18,606 nucleotides of DNA. Source: an uncultured Phascolarctobacterium sp. GTDB lineage: Bacteria > Bacillota > Negativicutes > Acidaminococcales > Acidaminococcaceae. Positions within the stretch are counted from its first letter, which is position 1, and each line of letters starts with the position of its first letter. Position numbers and translations under genes: made by a program. Positions 13,083 to 18,606 of this stretch are shown piece after piece. Where the stretch lies: positions 1 through 18,606 of the forward strand of contig NZ_CALDXR010000050.1 of the NCBI RefSeq assembly GCF_937920985.1, read 5' to 3'. The notes below the pieces were generated by a model. The model made no database searches, was not told where the DNA came from, and worked only from the letters and a program-made list of their open reading frames with translations.

Positions 13083-14222
13083 ATGGCAGCTGCTATCTGC
13101 GCTGCAAGCCTGCTCATGACTGGCTGTGGCAGTGACAAGGCTGCGGGCGACACCATTAAAATCAGCGCCATTGGCGAGATGACGGGCTATAACGATTCTT
13201 ACGGAACTTCGATGATGCGTGGCTTTAATATGGCTGTCAAAGAAATTAACGCTAACTGCGGTATCAACGGCAAAAAAATTGCTCTCGTAGAAGCAGATAC
13301 GAAAAGCGAACCTGCCGAAGCTGCCAACGCAATGAGCAAGCTCATTAATCAGGATAAGGTTTCTATGGTAGCAGGTATTTTTACAAGCTCAAGTGCTATC
13401 GCTGCCTGCAATATCAGCGAAACAGCTAAAAACCCTTATCTGGCAATTGGCGCAACTAATCCTTCCGTAACCGTTGCCAAAGATGGCAGCACCAAGCCGA
13501 ACACCTTCCGCGTCTGCTTCATCGACCCCTTCCAAGGCACTGTTGGCGCTAACTTCGTCAGCAACGAGCTGAAGGCAAAAACAGCAGCGCTTTATATAGA
13601 TAACAGCAGTGATTATTCCAAAGGCTTAGCAGATTTCTTCAAAAAATCCTTCACCGCCAACGGTGGCAGCATTGTTATCGAAGAAGCTTATCTGCAAAAG
13701 GATACTGATTTCAAAGCTGTACTGACCAAAATCAAAGCAGCTAATCCGGAAGTAATTTATGTTCCCGGCTATTATGAAGAGGTTGGCAAAATCGTTAAAC
13801 AGGCACGTGAATTAGGCATTGATGTGCCTATCGTCGGCGGTGACGGCTGGGACAGCCCCAAACTGCCGGAAATCGCCGGTGCTGCTGCTCTAAACAACAC
13901 CTACTTCACCAACCACTACTCTGCTGATGCCGACTCTGCTGAATCCAAAGCCTTCGTTACAGCTTTTGAGAAAGAATACAACAAAAAGCCTGACGCTCCT
14001 GCAGTGCTTGGTTATGACGGTATCAAGCTTTTAGCTGATGCAATTAAACGCGCAGGCTCTGCTGAACCGGCTAAAGTTGCTAAGGCCTTGGCTGAAACTA
14101 AAGCCTTCAACGCTGTTACCGGCTCTCTTGGTTTAAACGATAAGCACGATGCAGTAAAAAGCGTAACCATCATTGAATTCAAAGATGGCAAGCAGGCTTA
14201 CCGCACAACTGTAAAACCCTGA
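13083..14222 (+). CDS. LivK-like branched-chain amino acid ABC transporter substrate-binding lipoprotein, start codon lost
   Basis: The protein is a Peripla_BP_6 family binding protein: lipobox LLMTGC near residue 15, IKISAIGEMTGYNDSYGTSMMRGF at the ligand pocket, then GINGKKIALVEAD, a hinge near YIDNSSDYSKG, and VPIVGGDGW, NNTYFTNHYSAD and LGYDGIKLLADAI in the second lobe. It would be anchored outside the membrane and feed a Liv-type permease absent here. Coding-like sequence continues in frame upstream of ATG 13083 (AAG AAA TGT AAA AAC TTT TTC AAA ACC = KKCKNFFKT), giving a proper basic signal start, but no start codon follows the AAAGGAG at 13040-13046. ATG 13083 has no ribosome site and lacks the basic n-region. 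A lost ATG (for example a two-base deletion before AAG) fits. Confidence 0.88.
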   Translation: MAAAICAASLLMTGCGSDKAAGDTIKISAIGEMTGYNDSYGTSMMRGFNMAVKEINANCGINGKKIALVEADTKSEPAEAANAMSKLINQDKVSMVAGIFTSSSAIAACNISETAKNPYLAIGATNPSVTVAKDGSTKPNTFRVCFIDPFQGTVGANFVSNELKAKTAALYIDNSSDYSKGLADFFKKSFTANGGSIVIEEAYLQKDTDFKAVLTKIKAANPEVIYVPGYYEEVGKIVKQARELGIDVPIVGGDGWDSPKLPEIAGAAALNNTYFTNHYSADADSAESKAFVTAFEKEYNKKPDAPAVLGYDGIKLLADAIKRAGSAEPAKVAKALAETKAFNAVTGSLGLNDKHDAVKSVTIIEFKDGKQAYRTTVKP

Positions 14223-14261
14223 TTTCCCTCTTAACATCGGTTCTCCCAGCCGATTTATTGA

Positions 14262-14309
14262 AAAACAGGCTGTCACCAAAACAATTCAGGTGGCAGCCTG
14301 TTTTAATTT
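14262..14309 (+). terminator. terminator after the LivK-like gene
   Basis: AAAACAGGCTGTCACC pairs with GGTGGCAGCCTGTTTT (one G-U), followed by a T-rich tail. A small ATCGG/CCGAT stem precedes it. The truncated copy keeps the first half (to about 6326), where the IS entered. Confidence 0.82.
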
Positions 14310-14361
14310 TACTTAAAGCCTGCTTGCGCCCTTCGAGCAACCTGTCATCAAAATAAAAAGC

Positions 14362-14720
14362 TTAAGGAAGCTCCGCAATGCTCAGTCTAAGCGTCCGGTT
14401 TTCCATGTCTCCAAGAGCTTCATGTTCCTCAATAAAAGGCTTAATCGCGTTCTCGTAACGTTCAGACAGCCATCTCTGAGTCAAAGGTTCATCAATACTG
14501 CCGGAAGCAAAATAGCTGTTCAAAGATTCTTCTGCACCAGCTTCGATGACATCGATAAAGATGCCACATGCGTTACCACAGCGAGGCTTTGCGTTCCAGC
14601 TTTTCATAAGCACTTCCGTGATCAGATCTAAGACGGCTTGGCTGCCAAAGGCAGTTCCGGCTTATCGCTATCAATGCAAGCTGCACACAGCAAGTCAACA
14701 AATTCAATTTTCTTGTCCAT
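14362..14720 (-). pseudogene. unidentified gene, frameshifted, paralogue of 14817-15351
   Basis: ATG 14720 has a strong GGAGGTAATTGTT ribosome site and reads MDKKIEFVDLLCAACIDSDK, then PELP. Adding one T at the run at 14647-14649 restores FGSQAVLDLITEVLMKSWNA and then KPRCGNACGIFIDV and the rest, for about 118 residues; as written the frame stops after 30. The C-terminus (ERYENAIKPFIEEHEALGDMENRTLRLSIAELP, overall) matches that of the next gene. No family recognised; no membrane segments. Either a pseudogene or an assembly indel. Confidence 0.6.
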
Positions 14721-14816
14721 AACAATTACCTCCGTCATCCTGTTATATAACTGATTTCTTGCTTTTTTCGTTCACGACATAATAGCTAACCTTTTACGCT
14801 TTACAAAAATCCTTTA

Positions 14817-15351
14817 CTACTGTTTTGCAGCATGGGGAAGAAGCGTTATCTGCATCTTGCAGTTGTCCAGATCACCTTTCGCCTCATGCTCTTGCATGAA
14901 CGGCACAAGATATTCTTCATAACACTTCTCGATTTTCACATCCAGCTCTTCTTTATCGGTTTCACAGGTAATGCCGTCAACGTAGAATTGTCCTACAATC
15001 TTGCCTTTATCAAGCGTGAACATCATCAAGTCGAATGAATAAATGAGGTTGTATTCCAAAGTCGCTCTCTCAAAAAGAACATTCAATGTTTTCTTCAAAG
15101 ACGCTAAAGGCAAACTTCCTGTTAAAAAGAATATACAACGGCCTGCAAGCAGAATCTGCAGCAAAAATATTACCATACAAAAATTCCATAAAACCATCTT
15201 TAAGCATGTTCAATGCCTCCCAAAAGTAATGAATTTGATGCGGATATAGATAGCTTTCAGCCCCAGCATCGTTCAAAGTAAAAATATAACCTACATATAA
15301 ATTATAAGAAAAATCCCTGATGTATAAAAGCGAACAAAAAGCAATGTCCAT
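14817..15351 (-). pseudogene. unidentified gene, frameshifted, paralogue of 14362-14720
   Basis: Two minus-strand frames join: 15351 onward (MDIAFCSLLYIRDFSYNLYV to NRKFAFSVFEE) and the frame ending EEYLVPFMQEHEAKGD... at 14817. Removing one base from the T4 at 15089-15092 (A4 in the gene) gives SVFEETLNVLFERATLEYNL and a continuous protein of about 178 residues. The end QEHEAKGDLDNCKMQITLLP parallels EEHEALGDMENRTLRLSIAE of the downstream gene, so the pair arose by duplication. The start has only a weak ribosome site. No known domain is seen. Confidence 0.55.
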
Positions 15352-15563
15352 AACTTCTTTGCAGTTTTACTATACCGTTAGAATCCTGAATGAACTATGA
15401 TGGCAGTGTTATCCTCTACAGCTACGTAATCGTCTTGTTATAGGACATTCGCTGGATATACCTACAATGCTTAAAATCGTAGGTATGTCTGCTTTTCTCT
15501 TTAAAACTAAGTAATCATCATTTTTCCGTATGTCACGCTCCAACGTCTGCCTCAACTGGTCTT

Positions 15564-15601
15564 ACTTGATTCCACTCAAAATCAAGTGGCCAAATTGGCC
15601 A
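15564..15601 (+). promoter_or_regulatory. two abutting dyads, candidate operators of the XRE-PLD-ATPase gene
   Basis: ACTTGATT-N8-AATCAAGT (15564-15587) shares its last T with the 15-bp palindrome TGGCCAAATTGGCCA (15587-15601). They sit immediately upstream of the -35, where the XRE domain of the downstream protein could bind. Nothing else is recognised in 15352-15563. Confidence 0.6.
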
Positions 15602-15629
15602 TTGTTTTTCATAAGCTTACGTGTATAAT
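15602..15629 (+). promoter_or_regulatory. promoter of the XRE-PLD-ATPase gene
   Basis: TTGTTT (15602-15607), a 16-base spacer and a perfect TATAAT (15624-15629). The leader to ATG 15699 is about 60 bases. Confidence 0.65.
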
Positions 15630-15698
15630 TAAAAGTAACGACTTAATAAAATTTTATTATATCTTTTATTTTTGCATTAATTAAGAGGTGATTTGCTT

Positions 15699-18092
15699 AT
15701 GATAAAAAACAGTTTAAAAAAGCTTAGAGAAAGTAATGGATTAACACAAAAAGAAGTTGCTGAAAAATTAAACATTGACATTTCAACTTTTTCGAAAATA
15801 GAACGCGGCGTAAGAGGCCTCAGTATCTATATGGAAAAAGAACTAGCGGATTTATATAATGTAGATATTGAGGTTATTAATAGTTTATCTACTAAACAGA
15901 CAATGTTGAATGAAACCTCTATAAATATGTTTGAAGAACCGGAAAAAATAGATATCTGTTATTCAAAGATTGAATCAACTGCTAGTATTGACGATTATAA
16001 AGAGCTTTTTGTCGGATTCGATAATATGCGCGTAATTACGTTCAGTTCTAGTGCAGCATTTATTGCAAAGATGATCCGGGAGTGCTCTTTTAAATCAGTT
16101 GATATTATTTTTGGCAATAAGAAAGTCTTTGACGGTATGCCTTATATGAAAGAGCTCGTTATGGACAGCAATGCCATCATCAATGTTCTTGTAGGAAATG
16201 AACCTGAGTATGTTGATTATCTGAAGCAAAGGCTTTCTGATAACAGCTTGAATATCTATATAGCTAATCCTAATGCACTGAGCCACGAGAAAATCTATAT
16301 CTTATGGAATGACAGTGATAATAATGTAAGAGTTATCACCGGCAGCGCTAATATGTCCCTGAAAGCTTATTCCGGTAAGCAGAAGGAGAATATTATTGTT
16401 TACGACGATGACGATAAAGCTTTCGATTATTTCTATAACAGGTATGATTCCTTTCTTGAAAATACAATGTGCAAAATTGATCCGCAACGCTTAAAAAAGC
16501 TTACTTCTGAAAATCTTGTATCTGATAATCCTATTATTGTTGGCGTTATTGAAACAAAAAACACCATATATGTTGATACAAACATAGAAGATGATGCAGA
16601 AGACTTCGATGGCTATTATGCCACCAATAAGGAAAATATGAAAGCAATTTTGGATAAATGTAAGGAAAGCATGGATAAAAACTTCTTCGAAAGCAAGACA
16701 AATACAAAAAACTGCTTTGAACTTTCCCCAGAAAAATGCAAAAATGTTATTGATTCCTATAAGCTTTCTTTTTATAAGCATAAGCAAAAATCTATGGCAT
16801 ATCCTGAATTCCGTATAGAACCAGACATGAAAGCTTTTTTCAATAATGAGCCCTTTGATGCTGATTATGAAGAAGATAAGGTAATTAATGATATTAAAAT
16901 CTTTAAAAACTTTTTTTCAGGTTATCATAACGGTAGTTTTGTCGGTAGTCTTAAACAAAGCCTTAATCTTGCAACCGAGAAGTATTATGCTTCTGTTGTC
17001 TATGGTTTTATCTCTCCTTTTATGCATTTTTGTATTAAGTTATCTGGCAATGGTGTTGCGCCATATTCTTTCCCAGCCTATCTGATTTTAAGAGGTCCTA
17101 AATCTGCTGGCAAGACTCCTTTCTGCAGCTTTCTTTTGAAGCTGATGTTTCGTCAGTACAAACTTAATTTCGATGAAATGTCAGGGCTGATGCGTAAATC
17201 AGAAAACGTTTCCCCTAAAGAAGGCCTGATCCCAGCTATGCTTAGCGGACAGGGTTTTCCTGTTGTAATTGATGAGTTGACCAAAGGCAGAGCAAGGGAC
17301 TATGAAGGTAGCATCAAAAATCCGGAGATTTTTAAACATCCCTGTTCTTGTGTAATTTTTACCTGTAATGATGATTTCGAGATTTCGGATTATATTGTTA
17401 AGCGCTCTGTTTTATTCAATCTTGATATCAGCAATAATGGTTCAGGAAACCAGAAGGTAAATTCCTTTATTTCCAATTTGAATAATCTTACCGGTGACTT
17501 ATACAAATGCTTTTACAGCCGTTTTTCCAAGCGTTTTCAGAAACTGCTGAAGGAATTAAATGACATCAGATATTCTAGTGAAAGCAAAAATAAGGATATT
17601 CCAGATATTTTCAAACTCGGATCCGAAGTATTGAAAGATATTTTTGAAGAATACGATTCTATTGATGATGCTAGTTACATCAAGGTATATGATTCATCTT
17701 TCTTTAGAGATGGCATGAGTAATCTTGATGAACGTAAGAAAAAGTTTATAGATGATTTTGAGTTTGGTGACTGGAGCCTTGATACTTCTCATAATTTGTT
17801 GTTCAAAGTATTTGAAGGACTTGATGGCAAATCTAAAGCCAAAGAGTTTTCTGATGCTATGAACCAATATGGTAACATTACAGCTGTCGGCAACAAAGTA
17901 CGTATCAAATTAGATTGGGCTAAAAATTTTTTTGATTACGATTTTGTTGAACATCGTAATGATATTGCGGCTCCCGAACGTATAGTAGAAAGAGTAATCG
18001 AAAAACAGATACCAGTTGAGGTCGTTAAAGAAGTTGAAGCAGAAAAGCCTAAAAGCTTTATTAACAAGGTTGCTTGGTTACTGAAGGATTAA
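15699..18092 (+). CDS. XRE HTH - PLD-like nuclease - P-loop ATPase fusion protein
   Basis: ATG 15699 is chosen because AGAGGTG lies eight bases before it; the frame is open slightly upstream. The protein has 797 residues. Residues 1-60 form an XRE/Cro HTH (LRESNGLTQKEVAEKLNI, then STFSKIERG). Residues about 100-260 form a PLD-like domain: ITFSSSAAFIAKMIRE and VDIIFGN, then H196-E-K198, then GSANMS (215-220), one HKD-type half site as in PLD-family nucleases that dimerise. A linker of ~180 residues leads to an ATPase: Walker A GPKSAGKT (466-473), Walker B VVIDEL (D525-E526), sensor asparagine N557 in FTCNDD and a candidate arginine finger R569, resembling SF3/DUF927-like helicase modules. The tail is charged and coiled. 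Function is unknown; a self-regulated nuclease-ATPase, perhaps anti-phage, is inference. Confidence 0.8.
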   Translation: MIKNSLKKLRESNGLTQKEVAEKLNIDISTFSKIERGVRGLSIYMEKELADLYNVDIEVINSLSTKQTMLNETSINMFEEPEKIDICYSKIESTASIDDYKELFVGFDNMRVITFSSSAAFIAKMIRECSFKSVDIIFGNKKVFDGMPYMKELVMDSNAIINVLVGNEPEYVDYLKQRLSDNSLNIYIANPNALSHEKIYILWNDSDNNVRVITGSANMSLKAYSGKQKENIIVYDDDDKAFDYFYNRYDSFLENTMCKIDPQRLKKLTSENLVSDNPIIVGVIETKNTIYVDTNIEDDAEDFDGYYATNKENMKAILDKCKESMDKNFFESKTNTKNCFELSPEKCKNVIDSYKLSFYKHKQKSMAYPEFRIEPDMKAFFNNEPFDADYEEDKVINDIKIFKNFFSGYHNGSFVGSLKQSLNLATEKYYASVVYGFISPFMHFCIKLSGNGVAPYSFPAYLILRGPKSAGKTPFCSFLLKLMFRQYKLNFDEMSGLMRKSENVSPKEGLIPAMLSGQGFPVVIDELTKGRARDYEGSIKNPEIFKHPCSCVIFTCNDDFEISDYIVKRSVLFNLDISNNGSGNQKVNSFISNLNNLTGDLYKCFYSRFSKRFQKLLKELNDIRYSSESKNKDIPDIFKLGSEVLKDIFEEYDSIDDASYIKVYDSSFFRDGMSNLDERKKKFIDDFEFGDWSLDTSHNLLFKVFEGLDGKSKAKEFSDAMNQYGNITAVGNKVRIKLDWAKNFFDYDFVEHRNDIAAPERIVERVIEKQIPVEVVKEVEAEKPKSFINKVAWLLKD

Positions 18093-18123
18093 ATTATCTA
18101 AGAACATATTGATTTAATTTTAA

Positions 18124-18159
18124 AAAGCGCAGGTGCAACGAGGCTCCTGCGCTTTTTTT
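18124..18159 (+). terminator. terminator after the XRE-PLD-ATPase gene
   Basis: AAAGCGCAGG pairs with CCTGCGCTTT, followed by a run of seven T. With its own promoter this makes the gene a single-gene unit. Confidence 0.88.
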
Positions 18160-18579
18160 GAATTGTCTGTACTATACGACTGTTTGACGCTTACTTTCAA
18201 AGGTTTATTTCTATCCATAAATTTTTATTAGCATCATTTTCACTCAATCACAACATTAGACGCCATTACTAGGGATAATCTTAAAACATTTTTAGTAAAA
18301 ATTCATCTAAAATTAAAGCAAATGTGAATGCAGCAAAACACTCTCCATTCCAGAGACATAACTCTTATATTTGAAGTCGCAATATCAAATAATATTACGA
18401 CATTCTCTGCAGTAATCGACCACAGGAGTAATATTATATTCCTTGAAATTATTTCAAAAAACTTTTAGTCTTTTTAATTATGAATAACATTTTGTAGCTT
18501 TTCCATTATATAATGAAAGCAACTTTTGGTTTTTCCAATTGATAATTTAATTAAAGGAGCATTCCCGTAATCAACAAAT
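18160..18579 (+). other. AT-rich intergenic region
   Basis: No gene seen in 420 bases. A TATAAT (18509-18514) may be the -10 of the gene at the right edge, though its -35 is poor. AAAGGAG near 18553 is a ribosome site: it lies seven bases before GTA ATC AAC AAA TAT, with no ATG/GTG/TTG at the expected place. Confidence 0.4.
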
Positions 18580-18606
18580 ATGAGCTTTGCAAAAAAAGAG
18601 AAACCC
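18580..18606 (+). CDS. possible start of a gene cut by the window edge
   Basis: ATG AGC TTT GCA AAA AAA GAG AAA CCC gives MSFAKKEKP to the edge. It is about 20 bases from the AAAGGAG ribosome site, too far for comfort. The other reading from that site (INKYELCKKRET) lacks a standard start. Too little sequence to identify. Confidence 0.25.

Noticed and set aside
14647..14649. Programmed frameshift in the 14362-14720 gene
   Set aside because: A run of only three identical bases is not a slippery site; mutation or assembly error is likelier.
1..18606. CRISPR array, tRNA or rRNA genes
   Set aside because: No regularly spaced repeats, cloverleaf with CCA-type arm, or rRNA signature was found by eye on either strand.

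Overview
The window looks like the chromosome of a low-to-middle GC Bacillota. Strong AGGAGG-type ribosome sites, a DUF4869/AAA pair, a DUF1638 protein, an IS150-like element and a MobQ-type relaxase all fit gut Firmicutes. A Negativicutes host (Phascolarctobacterium/Acidaminococcus-like) is my best guess, but this is inference, not something the sequence proves. No rRNA, tRNA or CRISPR array was recognised.

Layout. (1) 1-340: the tail of an unidentified gene, a GC-richer stretch that may be a structured RNA, and a bidirectional terminator. (2) 356-3340, minus strand: a two-gene AAA ATPase/DUF4869 operon, then a C-terminally shortened AAA-ATPase_like protein with its own hairpin terminator. 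(3) 3449-4839: a DUF1638 gene divergent from a flavodoxin/iron-sulfur-flavoprotein-like gene. The latter has a textbook MerR-type promoter (19-bp spacer with dyad), but no merR gene lies nearby. (4) 4923-5602, minus: a toxin-antitoxin operon pairing a RelB/DinJ-like antitoxin with a Doc-type toxin. (5) 5609-7959: broken duplications. These are fragments of a small gene and of a LivK-like substrate-binding protein gene, plus a complete IS3-family (IS150-like) element that cuts a second copy of the small gene. (6) 7998-12977: a mobilisation module with a dyad-rich presumptive oriT, a MobA/MobL relaxase, small unknown genes, a 137-nt hairpin, an HNH-type protein, a serine recombinase that seems to start at ACG, and a gene whose frame breaks at a run of seven A. 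(7) 13083-14222: the nearly complete LivK-like gene, which appears to lack a normal start codon. (8) 14362-15351, minus: two related, frameshifted, unidentified genes. (9) 15564-18160: a free-standing 797-residue protein that joins an XRE helix-turn-helix, a PLD-like nuclease-type domain and a P-loop ATPase. It has its own promoter, palindromic operators and terminator. This is the best candidate for an undescribed system.

How it fits together. The two LivK-like copies form direct repeats of about 445 bp, roughly 7.95 kb apart. They bracket the IS, the oriT region, the relaxase and the recombinase, so the module could be lost, or leave as a circle, by homologous recombination. Several genes in 12.4-15.4 kb carry one-base frame breaks or lost starts. 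Either this stretch is decaying or the assembly has small indels there.
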